Source: Candidatus Thorarchaeota archaeon
GTDB lineage: Archaea; Asgardarchaeota; Thorarchaeia; Thorarchaeales; Thorarchaeaceae
Assembly: GCA_016839605.1 (NCBI GenBank)
Contig: JAEOTX010000043.1
Span: 1-34,472, forward strand
Direction: 5' to 3'
DNA: 34,472 nt
Shown here: one piece after another, positions 22,844-30,337 of the stretch
How positions within the stretch are numbered: the first letter of the stretch is position 1
How the letters are laid out: every line of letters starts with the position of its first letter
The notes under the pieces: model-generated
Database searches by the model: none
What the model saw: only the letters and a program-made list of their open reading frames with translations
What the model was told of the DNA's origin: nothing
Made by a program: the position numbers and the translations under genes

Positions 22844-24655
22844 GTGGGCAACATTCGTGTTCTTAGCGATGAATTGGTCTCTCTTATTTCAGCTGGAGAA
22901 GTAATCGAAAATCCCTCGTCGATAGTCAAGGAATTGATTGAGAACTCATTGGATGCGGGCGCTACTAATATTGAGACATCAATTACGGAAGGCGGAATTG
23001 GGTCAATAACTGTTTCAGATAATGGTAGTGGGATAATGAAAGAAGACTGCCCAGTATGCACCTTACGCTACTCAACGAGCAAGATTAGCACAAAAGAAGA
23101 CATCGATTCAATTCTAACGTATGGATTCCGAGGGGAGGCTCTTGCAAGTGTTGCTGCAGTTGCAGATTTAGTTATAGTGACAAAGCACCAAGATGAAGAG
23201 CTTGCGACAAGGCTTGTTTCACGAGCAGGTGAAATTCCGGGGATTGAGGATGCCTCACGACCTACAGGAACTACGGTCGAGATTACAAACCTCTTCAAAC
23301 ATGTACCTGCTAGAAGAAAGCACCTGTCATATCCGAGGGTGGAAAGCCAGAGGGTTCTGGACGTCACGATGCGGCATGCAATTGTCAGAAACGATGTAGG
23401 ATTCAGACTTGTCAGAGATGAACGAGTTGTTCTGGATTGTCCTCCGGGACAAACCGAAAGAGAAAGAGTGCTCCACTTGTGGGGTCCTGATGTTGCAGCA
23501 AGCCTAGTCAAATTTCAACATAAGTCTGGCGAAATCTTGGTGTCTGGATTTGTAGCTCTTCCTCCTGTGTCGAGAGGAAACAGGGGAAGGCAATACTTCT
23601 CAGTTCGAAATCGTCCAATCCACGATGACAAGTTGAATCAAGCTGTTGAGTCAGCTTACTCCTCACTCCTGATGAAAGGGAGATATCCTATCTGCTCAAT
23701 CAGGATTGATGTTGACGTGGAAAAAGTCGATGCCAATGTCCACCCAACAAAGAGAGAAGTAAGAATTCAAGACTTCGATTCGCTTATTGAAATCGTAAGG
23801 ACTGCGGTTCGAGAAGCATTGGATGCAGATAGGCTAGAGGAGGCGCCTCTACCATTGCAGGACTTTGTTGATATGCCGTTGTCGGAGAGACTTATTTCTG
23901 CAGGCGAGTCAGAAGAAGATACAACATTCTCGGCACGAACCTTGGCTGAGGAACCTCTCCTTTTTGAGAGAGTCACCCTTGAAGAACTTGTCACAGATGG
24001 GGTGGAAGGACCTGAACAAATCACCCTTGGTGGAGCTTTCAAAATTGTTGGCCAAATACAGGACCTATATATCCTACTCGAATTCGACGATGGACTAGTA
24101 ATCGTTGATCAACATGCAGCACACGAGAGAATCATCTACGAGAGACTAAAAGCAGAGATGAAAAGCAAGAGCATTGTAACACAGGAGCTTCTGGAACCCA
24201 TTGTTCTGCGACTGAATGCAGCTGATAAAGATGCAATCCTTAGTGCTGAAGAGGTTCTAAATGCGATTGGATATTCAATCGAATCATTTGGTGGAAATGA
24301 AGTTCTAGTCTCGACTCTTCCTGAGGTGTTTGGTCATCGAGCAAACGAAGAGGAACTGATTTCATTGGTCGACAGAATCGTAGAGCTCGGCGTTCGAGCT
24401 GCCGCTGAGGAATTCATGGACAATGTCCTCAAGGTCATTGCATGCCATTCAGCCATCAGAGCTGGAGAAACCCTCAGTCACAAAGAAATCGCTTCACTCT
24501 TAGTAGACCTTGTCAAAGCACCAAACAGATACAATTGTGCTCATGGGAGACCTGCAATGATTAAGTTCACAAGGAAGGAGCTCGACAAGCGATTCGGACG
24601 AGATGGTCCTCAAGCTTTATCTCGCTTCAGGGCACGACACCGATTAAGGCGCTAG
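22844..24655 (+). CDS. mutL: DNA mismatch repair protein MutL, endonuclease type
   Basis: Links mismatch recognition by MutS to strand excision. The N-terminal GHKL ATPase has ENSLDAGA, DNGSGI, a TLRYSTSKI lid region and YGFRGEALASV, and HVPARRKHL follows. The C-terminal domain has the nicking-endonuclease motif DQHA-x2-E-x4-E as DQHAAHERIIYE (Asp about residue 422), plus ACHSAIRAGETL and NCAHGRP, matching the ACR and CPHGRP motifs with Pro changed to Ala. It should therefore nick DNA itself, as in organisms without MutH. GTG start at 22844 after TGAGGTGG, which overlaps the amidohydrolase stop. 603 residues is normal. A strong hairpin follows the stop. Confidence 0.96.
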   Translation: MGNIRVLSDELVSLISAGEVIENPSSIVKELIENSLDAGATNIETSITEGGIGSITVSDNGSGIMKEDCPVCTLRYSTSKISTKEDIDSILTYGFRGEALASVAAVADLVIVTKHQDEELATRLVSRAGEIPGIEDASRPTGTTVEITNLFKHVPARRKHLSYPRVESQRVLDVTMRHAIVRNDVGFRLVRDERVVLDCPPGQTERERVLHLWGPDVAASLVKFQHKSGEILVSGFVALPPVSRGNRGRQYFSVRNRPIHDDKLNQAVESAYSSLLMKGRYPICSIRIDVDVEKVDANVHPTKREVRIQDFDSLIEIVRTAVREALDADRLEEAPLPLQDFVDMPLSERLISAGESEEDTTFSARTLAEEPLLFERVTLEELVTDGVEGPEQITLGGAFKIVGQIQDLYILLEFDDGLVIVDQHAAHERIIYERLKAEMKSKSIVTQELLEPIVLRLNAADKDAILSAEEVLNAIGYSIESFGGNEVLVSTLPEVFGHRANEEELISLVDRIVELGVRAAAEEFMDNVLKVIACHSAIRAGETLSHKEIASLLVDLVKAPNRYNCAHGRPAMIKFTRKELDKRFGRDGPQALSRFRARHRLRR

Positions 24656-24672
24656 CCTGCGCTGAGCGCAGG
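24656..24672 (+). terminator. Hairpin directly after the mutL stop codon
   Basis: CCTGCGC-TGA-GCGCAGG is a perfect GC-rich 7-bp stem with a 3-nt loop starting one base after the mutL stop. No T-run follows at once (ATTAAGTAAT instead). It may end the transcript or protect its 3' end. The TATA-like GATTAAGTA at 24672-24680 for the next gene abuts it. Confidence 0.45.
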
Positions 24673-24724
24673 ATTAAGTAATAGTGGAAACTCGATTTTT
24701 GCTAAGATTTCAAGAAGGAGTTCT

Positions 24725-25636
24725 ATGAATCAAAGAAAACTCGTCATCGCCACGATTGTATTCCCCGGTGATTCATCTGAAGCAAGTACGCGCCTGCTTG
24801 TAGAAAGCATTCGAGCTTTTGCTGGGTCTCTCTCTGACGTGGATATCTGGTGTTTCATGCCTGAGTCTGGAAAGGATCTCTCTCCAAAGACACGATCCAA
24901 AGTAGATGAGTTGGATGTCAGACTGATTCCATTTGAGATTAAATCCGAAATCAGTTCATTCCCATTTACAAGACACGCTCAGGCTGCGGCCTTAGCAGAA
25001 TCGAAGCTACTTGGTAAATCGAAATTGGTGGCCTGGATAGCTCCAAACACACTCGTACTCCAGGACCCACGCATGTTTCTCTTGAAAGATGACATCAGTT
25101 TAGGATATCGACCAGTTCATCACAAGCTCCTTGGCCTCAATTGTGATGAGCCTCTAGATGCATTCTGGTCAGCTGTCTATGATTTCTGTAATGTCCCTGA
25201 TGACCGCGTCTTTGCCATGAAGCCCCAAATAGAGAATCTGGCTATGCGACCTTACTTCAATGCGGGCTGCATAATTGTGAAACCTGAGATGTCACTGCTC
25301 CAGTCTTGGCGTGACACATTCCTGCAGGTATACCAGGAGCCCGTTTTCAAGAAGTTGTACCAAAAGGACAGTCGTTACGTCATCTTCATGCATCAAGCTA
25401 TACTCTCTGGAGTCATTCTTTCAAGAATGAAGAATGATGAGATAGAAGAACTGCCTGCTAACTACAACTATCCACTACACCTCTACTTCGAGGATGTCAC
25501 AGAACATCGTCCAGATTCGTTGGAGGAGTGTGTCACCATAAGACATGAGGGGTTCTATCAAAATCCAGAGTGGATAAGCAAAATGCCTGCCAATAGGGAA
25601 CTCAAGGAATGGATTGCAGATATATTAGCACAGTGA
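24725..25636 (+). CDS. Glycosyltransferase-like (GT-A fold) protein without DxD, function unknown
   Basis: A 303-residue soluble protein with no signal peptide. I do not recognise an exact family. The N-terminus alternates hydrophobic strands and helices (KLVIATIVFPGDSSEAST, then LLVESIRAF), and the middle has RPYFNAGCIIVKPEMSLLQSW and MHQAILSGVILSRM. These resemble the FNAG-V-V and HDQ..L elements of GT8-like glycosyltransferases. The metal-binding DxD expected near residue 104 is replaced: the segment reads AWIAPNTLVLQDP. It may bind sugar nucleotide without that site, be a non-catalytic relative, or be something else. The ATG at 24725 follows AAGGAG. It is a single gene with its own box and lies before the hydrolase-membrane fusion. 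Confidence 0.5.
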   Translation: MNQRKLVIATIVFPGDSSEASTRLLVESIRAFAGSLSDVDIWCFMPESGKDLSPKTRSKVDELDVRLIPFEIKSEISSFPFTRHAQAAALAESKLLGKSKLVAWIAPNTLVLQDPRMFLLKDDISLGYRPVHHKLLGLNCDEPLDAFWSAVYDFCNVPDDRVFAMKPQIENLAMRPYFNAGCIIVKPEMSLLQSWRDTFLQVYQEPVFKKLYQKDSRYVIFMHQAILSGVILSRMKNDEIEELPANYNYPLHLYFEDVTEHRPDSLEECVTIRHEGFYQNPEWISKMPANRELKEWIADILAQ

Positions 25637-25662
25637 CGGTCAATAGAATAAATGACCGCTCT

Positions 25663-25670
25663 CTTTTATA
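25663..25670 (+). promoter_or_regulatory. TATA-like box of the hydrolase-membrane fusion gene
   Basis: CTTTTATA lies inside an imperfect dyad (CCGCTCT...AGAGGGCCG) about 45 nt before the ATG at 25714. It predicts a leader of about 20 nt. Confidence 0.4.
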
Positions 25671-25713
25671 GAGGGCCGTTATCCTAGGTCTCAATTTCAC
25701 AGATGTGATTTAG

Positions 25714-27540
25714 ATGGGGATCTTCAGCGGTTTGGATAAGAATAGGCAACTCCTTCTTCTCTGTCTCATTCTGATAGGATCATCTGCTCTGCTGGGACAT
25801 GCAATACAAAATGATTTTGGAGCAATAGATGTTGATTATATCAGAATTGTAGATGAGAGTGGTTTCGCAGTAACTGGAAAACTATATCGTCCGGTGACAG
25901 CAACTGAAGATAATCCCGCGCCGGGAGTCTTGCTGCTACATGGAATGAACAACGATAAGGACACTGAAGGTCCTGCTGCATTGGAGCTCGCCAGAAGGGG
26001 CATTGTTGCTTTAGCTTTGGATCAGATAAGTCACGGTGACTCGGATCGCATTATTGATATCATGGGATACTTCACTGGAGCTTTCGACTCCACACTTGGT
26101 GGAAATGCAGCATATCAGTGGTTGAAATCCCTTCCATATGTTGATGAAGCGCAAACTGGTTTGGTGGGTCATAGTATGGGTGCCGGTACTGCGGCTGCAA
26201 TCGCGGCAACTAACCCGGACCATCGAGCTATCGTGATTCAAGCAGATGGTCCGTATAACCTCACAACTCACAGTTACATGAACAACTATCTAGCTGTATG
26301 GTCTATCTATGAGGAATTATTCACAACTCAGCCAAGGTCGGAGTTTCTTCAAGATAGTCTTGAATTGATAGCGTATAATGAGAATCTCACCTCTGCGAGT
26401 AATGCTGAAGCTGACTTCACATACGGAAGCTTCACCGATGGTTCAGCGCACAGATATGCACAGTGTCCGTGTACTCACCCGGGAGCAACGTGGAACTCCA
26501 AGGGAGTAAGTGAAACCACTGCGTGGATGCTTCAGGCACTTATGGGAATGACTGAGTCTGAGGCTACGACTCTCTCTGCTGAGTCAACACAGACCTATAT
26601 GATCAGAGAAGGTGCCACATTATTGGCATTGATTGTGTCAGTCATCTCATTAATCCCATTAGCCAGCATTATCTTGGAGATACCATATTTCAGCAAGATA
26701 GCTAGACCTTTGCCGCAGAAATTCCCGACACAGGGGAGAAAGTGGTGGGGCTATGCAATCTTGAACTCACTAATTGGCGGGATTACTTTCCTTTTCCTGC
26801 CTTCGCTAGGTTTACTGGGGGGAGCTGTACTAGGTGCGTTTGCACCAATCTTTCTCTTGGTGACGGGAAATGGCCTGCTACTCTGGTTTCTTGTCAATGC
26901 CCTCATTGCATGGATTTTCTACAAGATGTGGTTCAGAAAAGCCTCGGTCGGAAATGAAGGGATCACCCATGCAGATGTTGGTCGTCTTGAAACCATAAGG
27001 GATCCCGAGAGTCGCGATGTGATTTTCCGAACTGTTGTACTCTCGGTTGCCCTAATCGCGTATTTGTATATCCTTGTGGGAGCGTCACAGCAATTCCTGG
27101 CAATCGAGTTCAGGTATATGTGGCCAGTCCTTAAGATATTCACACCAGAGAAGTTTGGTCAGTTCATAGTTAACATTCTCCCAGTGTTCCCATTCTTCTT
27201 GATCAATGGGGGAGTGTATGCATATGGCATGATGAGGCTTCCTGAATCAGATTCGCCATTGAAGACGCAGATGATTTGGTGGATCAAGATTGTCTTTGCC
27301 ATGGAATCTACACTTCTGGTGTTGATTCTTGTCAACTACCTCCCAATGTTCCTATTTGGAACCGGACCTTTGCTCTTGATGGGACTCTATGGAATTTTCC
27401 TCATGGCATACTTGCCGATTTTTGCAGGAATCTTCTTCATCATGACAGCGTTCTATGCCAAGACAGGAAGAATCTACTTGGGTTCCATAATGGCCACACT
27501 CTTGGTAGTTTGGATCATGACTGCGGGAATGCTAATCTAA
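25714..27540 (+). CDS. Alpha/beta hydrolase fused to a polytopic membrane domain
   Basis: 608 residues in three parts. An N-terminal helix (LLLLCLILIGSSALLGHAI) would anchor it. Residues ~40-290 form an alpha/beta-hydrolase domain: GVLLLHGMNNDKDTEG gives the oxyanion region, ALDQISHGDSD the next loop, and GLVGHSMGAGTAAA the nucleophile elbow with Ser154. The catalytic His is not obvious; HPGATW is one candidate. A helix, then about 270 residues with six or seven more membrane helices, follow without a recognised domain. With one N-terminal helix the hydrolase should face outside, acting on a lipid, ester or peptide there. The CPCTHPGATW loop has a Cys pair. The start ATG at 25714 is immediately before the anchor. 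Substrate unknown. Confidence 0.72.
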   Translation: MGIFSGLDKNRQLLLLCLILIGSSALLGHAIQNDFGAIDVDYIRIVDESGFAVTGKLYRPVTATEDNPAPGVLLLHGMNNDKDTEGPAALELARRGIVALALDQISHGDSDRIIDIMGYFTGAFDSTLGGNAAYQWLKSLPYVDEAQTGLVGHSMGAGTAAAIAATNPDHRAIVIQADGPYNLTTHSYMNNYLAVWSIYEELFTTQPRSEFLQDSLELIAYNENLTSASNAEADFTYGSFTDGSAHRYAQCPCTHPGATWNSKGVSETTAWMLQALMGMTESEATTLSAESTQTYMIREGATLLALIVSVISLIPLASIILEIPYFSKIARPLPQKFPTQGRKWWGYAILNSLIGGITFLFLPSLGLLGGAVLGAFAPIFLLVTGNGLLLWFLVNALIAWIFYKMWFRKASVGNEGITHADVGRLETIRDPESRDVIFRTVVLSVALIAYLYILVGASQQFLAIEFRYMWPVLKIFTPEKFGQFIVNILPVFPFFLINGGVYAYGMMRLPESDSPLKTQMIWWIKIVFAMESTLLVLILVNYLPMFLFGTGPLLLMGLYGIFLMAYLPIFAGIFFIMTAFYAKTGRIYLGSIMATLLVVWIMTAGMLI

Positions 27541-27556
27541 GCAAGGAACTCCTCGA

Positions 27557-27578
27557 TTGGGACAAATAGGAATCCCAA
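27557..27578. terminator. Hairpin between convergent genes
   Basis: TTGGGA-N10-TCCCAA is a 6-bp inverted repeat 17 nt after the hydrolase stop and before the convergent 93-residue gene. It could act in both directions, but neither side has a clear T-run. Confidence 0.3.
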
Positions 27579-27620
27579 CCTCACGCTCATATTCATGAGA
27601 AATTCAGATTGGACCATGTC

Positions 27621-27902
27621 TTAGTGACATTGTGTGCACAATGCTAGAGGTACTTGACCAGTCATAAGATAGTGAAAAGCTAGAAAGCCGATAAACCCAA
27701 TGACTAAGACGAGCAGGATTATTACACCCCTTCTCAATTGTCTCAGCTCCTGACCTGCCGTCGCAAATCTTCTTCTGGATTTTATAACTTGCTGCTGTCC
27801 TTTACCTTCAATGATGCACTCATTAATTAGGCATTCACTTGTTTCAGCGCAAGTGGTTGCGCCGATTTGCTTGTTTATAACTCTGTAAGGAAGAGTTGAC
27901 AT
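27621..27902 (-). CDS. Small membrane protein ending in CXXCH, putative monohaem or metal-binding protein
   Basis: A 93-residue protein of no family I know. Residues 1-35 carry three Cys (18, 24 and 29). Then comes a basic stretch, KSRRRFATAGQELRQLRRG, one membrane helix (about residues 60-79, VIILLVLVIGFIGFLAF) and a short tail, YLMTGQVPLALCTQCH, where the stop follows the final His. Positive-inside charge puts the tail outside, so CTQCH is an extracytoplasmic haem c motif as the last five residues. Codon choice (Arg all AGA/AGG) and clean membrane topology argue that it is real rather than a shadow frame. Its 5' end abuts the divergent ABC gene. It could receive haem from the Ccm genes in this window, or bind another metal. 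Reading past the stop shows no cytochrome-like sequence. Confidence 0.55.
   Translation of the reverse strand: MSTLPYRVINKQIGATTCAETSECLINECIIEGKGQQQVIKSRRRFATAGQELRQLRRGVIILLVLVIGFIGFLAFHYLMTGQVPLALCTQCH
27873..27880 (+). promoter_or_regulatory. TATA-like box of the second ABC operon
   Basis: GTTTATAA predicts a transcription start near 27904-27907, only a few bases before the TTG/GTG starts at 27912/27915. No ribosome-binding site is seen, so the mRNA is probably leaderless. The box lies inside the coding start of the divergent 93-residue gene. Confidence 0.45.
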
Positions 27903-27911
27903 GGCGACTCA

Positions 27912-28685
27912 TTGGTGTCAGATGGTATTCATATTCAGACACAGGGCCTTTCCAAGGATTTTGGCTCTGTTATTGCGCTGAGAGACCTCGACCTTGCTGT
28001 TCGGAAGGGTAGTGTCTTTGGCTACCTTGGACCAAATGGAGCAGGGAAGACAACAACTGTCAGAATTCTTTCCGGTCTTTTGAAGCCGACTTCAGGGACT
28101 GCAACAGTCTGTGGTTTTGATGTGCATTCTGAACGAAATAGTATCAAGAGAGTCACAGGACTTCTGCCCGAATCACCGGGACTTTACTCGAAGTTATCTG
28201 CTGTGGAGTTTCTAGAGTTCATTGGAGCCTTGAACAATACGGGCGGAGAATCACTCCGTAGACGGATTGATAGTCTTCTGGGAATCCTAGGACTTGAAGG
28301 AAGACAGAATGACCTCTTAGAGAGTTACAGCAGCGGTATGAAACAGAAGGTGCTTGTTGCATCGACTATGCTTCATGAACCAGAACTAGTGTTCCTTGAT
28401 GAACCTACTTCAAGACTGGATCCAGCCGCAAGTGTCCTCGTCAAAGAAATCATCCTTGCTATGGCAAAGGAAACTGATACAACATTCTTCATTTGCACCC
28501 ACATGACAGATTTCGCTGAAGATGTATGTGAGGTCATTGGGATATTGAATGAGGGAATCTTAACGACCCTAGGTGCACCGAATGATATCATCGAACAGAC
28601 AGGCGGCAATGATCTCGAAGATGCTTACCTCAAGATAGTGGGCGGTGGAATCGATCGAGAAACCCTCTTGAGCTGGAGGCATTGA
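27912..28685 (+). CDS. ABC transporter ATP-binding protein (second operon)
   Basis: A 257-residue ABC-2-type ATPase. Walker A is GPNGAGKTT, the Q-loop region is TGLLPESPGLYSKLS, the signature is YSSGMKQK, Walker B is LVFLDEPTSRLDP, and the switch His is in FICTHMTDFAED. The usual Gly of the DEPTSGLDP stretch is Arg here, just before the D-loop; this is uncommon but need not abolish activity. The start could be TTG at 27912 or GTG at 27915. The stop is one base before the permease start. A C39-like secreted peptidase closes the operon, hinting that the exported or processed substrate is a peptide or surface protein. Confidence 0.9.
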   Translation: MVSDGIHIQTQGLSKDFGSVIALRDLDLAVRKGSVFGYLGPNGAGKTTTVRILSGLLKPTSGTATVCGFDVHSERNSIKRVTGLLPESPGLYSKLSAVEFLEFIGALNNTGGESLRRRIDSLLGILGLEGRQNDLLESYSSGMKQKVLVASTMLHEPELVFLDEPTSRLDPAASVLVKEIILAMAKETDTTFFICTHMTDFAEDVCEVIGILNEGILTTLGAPNDIIEQTGGNDLEDAYLKIVGGGIDRETLLSWRH

Positions 28686-28686
28686 C

Positions 28687-30333
28687 TTGGTCAGGGTCTG
28701 GGCGGCCATAGCGAAAGCGGAGTTTCTTGTTCGAACTGTCAAACTCCACAAATCTCGCAAGATTCTGTATCCGCTCGCTTTTGGGATTTCACTCGCATTC
28801 GGATTATTTCTTGTTCCACGACTAGTAGGTTTCTTCTTCACAGAAGTTGGCGCAGCGTTCAAAGCAATGCTTGCGACATCTTTCCCAGGTATGCTAAGGA
28901 CGATAATGCTTGCTGTTTGGATGTTCATTCTGATTATTCCAATCTCGAACAGTCTTGAGAACGTCAAGATGGGACAGTGGGAGATCCTCTTCAGCAACAA
29001 TGTAAAGACGAGAGACCTTCTTTTCGGAACATTTGTGGGAAGAATCCCAGTCTATGGCATCTTTGTCATTGCATTGGCCCCAATAGTGGTGTCCCCCTTT
29101 GTCTTTGCGTACAATGTCTCAATACTTGGCCAGCTATTGATGTATCTAGTGATCTTCGTATTTGCAATTGTGACCATCTGGCTTTCGACAGTGTTCAGCA
29201 CAGCCATTCATGCAAAGATTGGTTCTTCCCCTCGGGGGGATGATATTGGCAAAGCATTGAGTTGGGGCCTTGTTCCACTAGTTGCGATCCCTGCTATGGG
29301 TTCAATGTATTGGACGTCTAGTGTTGTGGCCCTGCTGGACTTGGAGATCTCAATGATTCTTCCATCAACTTGGTGTGCAGATATTCTAACTTGGATTGCG
29401 ATGTACACAGGGACGCTTAGGCCATCATCAGTTATGAATCTTGAACTCTATTGGTTTGCAGTCAGTCCCATCGTGGATGTTTTGATACTAGGGATATTTA
29501 CAATGGTCGTGTTCTATGTTGGATTCAAGAGTGCAGATCGATATTTTGCATATAGTGTTAGCCAGGGAAGTCAGAAAGTTCTTAGAGCAGGGCCAGAGAA
29601 TCTATTCATCAGGGGGATTCGTAGGGCCTTCGGAGAGTATTTCGGGACTATTGTTGCTACCTCCTTCAAAGATTTTACAAGGAAACTGCAGAATATAGCA
29701 AAGTTGTCATATGGACTGTTTCTAGCTATCCTCATGCCTTTGCTCATTGGCTTCGGCCCATTTACAACCATGGTTGATGATCCGATTTTCGTTCCCGTCA
29801 TGTCATCATTGACGTTGGGAATGATATCAGGAATATTTTCGGGTGTAATATTTGGAGGTGTTGGACTTCTTGATAGTCGTGATCAGCTTTGGATCCTGAA
29901 GAGCACACCCAGAGGAGCTCAAAAGTTCATTGTAGCTAGAGTGATATCATATATGATGGTGGGAATTCCCTATGCTCTCTTTCCTGCAATATTCACAGGA
30001 GTCTTACTCAATTTCACATTGAGCGATACCCTATTGATGTGCATTTTTGTTTATTCGATAGTACTAGGAGGAATCTTCGTTGGTGTTGGGATTACAGCAA
30101 GTAATCCTTCATTTGAGGACACGTCGAGTGGTGCATTCATCATCAATCAAATTGCGACAATTCTCATCCTAATGATCTTGATAATTGTGTCAATCATTCA
30201 GGGTGTGATAGTCGCGATCACTCAAGGTGTCTTTGGTGCATCTATGCTCCTGTCCAGCATTCTCACACCGATAATTGGGCTAGTGATACTGATGCTTGGA
30301 ATGATTAGACTAAACTTCTTGGAGGCGGACTGA
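28687..30333 (+). CDS. ABC transporter permease (second operon)
   Basis: A 548-residue membrane protein with about 12 helices, starting at TTG 28687, one base after the ATPase stop. Its layout mirrors the other permease in the window (18048-19691). A short cytoplasmic start (VWAAIAKAEFLVRTVKLHKS) is followed by six helices, then a long cytoplasmic part near residues 280-335 (KVLRAGPENLFIRGIRRAFGEY), then six more helices. The two sets probably descend from a common ABC-2-like exporter, though I cannot quantify similarity by eye. Substrate unknown. Confidence 0.8.
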   Translation: MVRVWAAIAKAEFLVRTVKLHKSRKILYPLAFGISLAFGLFLVPRLVGFFFTEVGAAFKAMLATSFPGMLRTIMLAVWMFILIIPISNSLENVKMGQWEILFSNNVKTRDLLFGTFVGRIPVYGIFVIALAPIVVSPFVFAYNVSILGQLLMYLVIFVFAIVTIWLSTVFSTAIHAKIGSSPRGDDIGKALSWGLVPLVAIPAMGSMYWTSSVVALLDLEISMILPSTWCADILTWIAMYTGTLRPSSVMNLELYWFAVSPIVDVLILGIFTMVVFYVGFKSADRYFAYSVSQGSQKVLRAGPENLFIRGIRRAFGEYFGTIVATSFKDFTRKLQNIAKLSYGLFLAILMPLLIGFGPFTTMVDDPIFVPVMSSLTLGMISGIFSGVIFGGVGLLDSRDQLWILKSTPRGAQKFIVARVISYMMVGIPYALFPAIFTGVLLNFTLSDTLLMCIFVYSIVLGGIFVGVGITASNPSFEDTSSGAFIINQIATILILMILIIVSIIQGVIVAITQGVFGASMLLSSILTPIIGLVILMLGMIRLNFLEAD

Positions 30334-30337
30334 TATA

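Noticed and set aside
27513-27620. Possible longer cytochrome downstream of the CTQCH miniprotein, split by a stop codon
   Set aside because: Translation past the stop gives no further CXXCH or cytochrome-like sequence before another stop.
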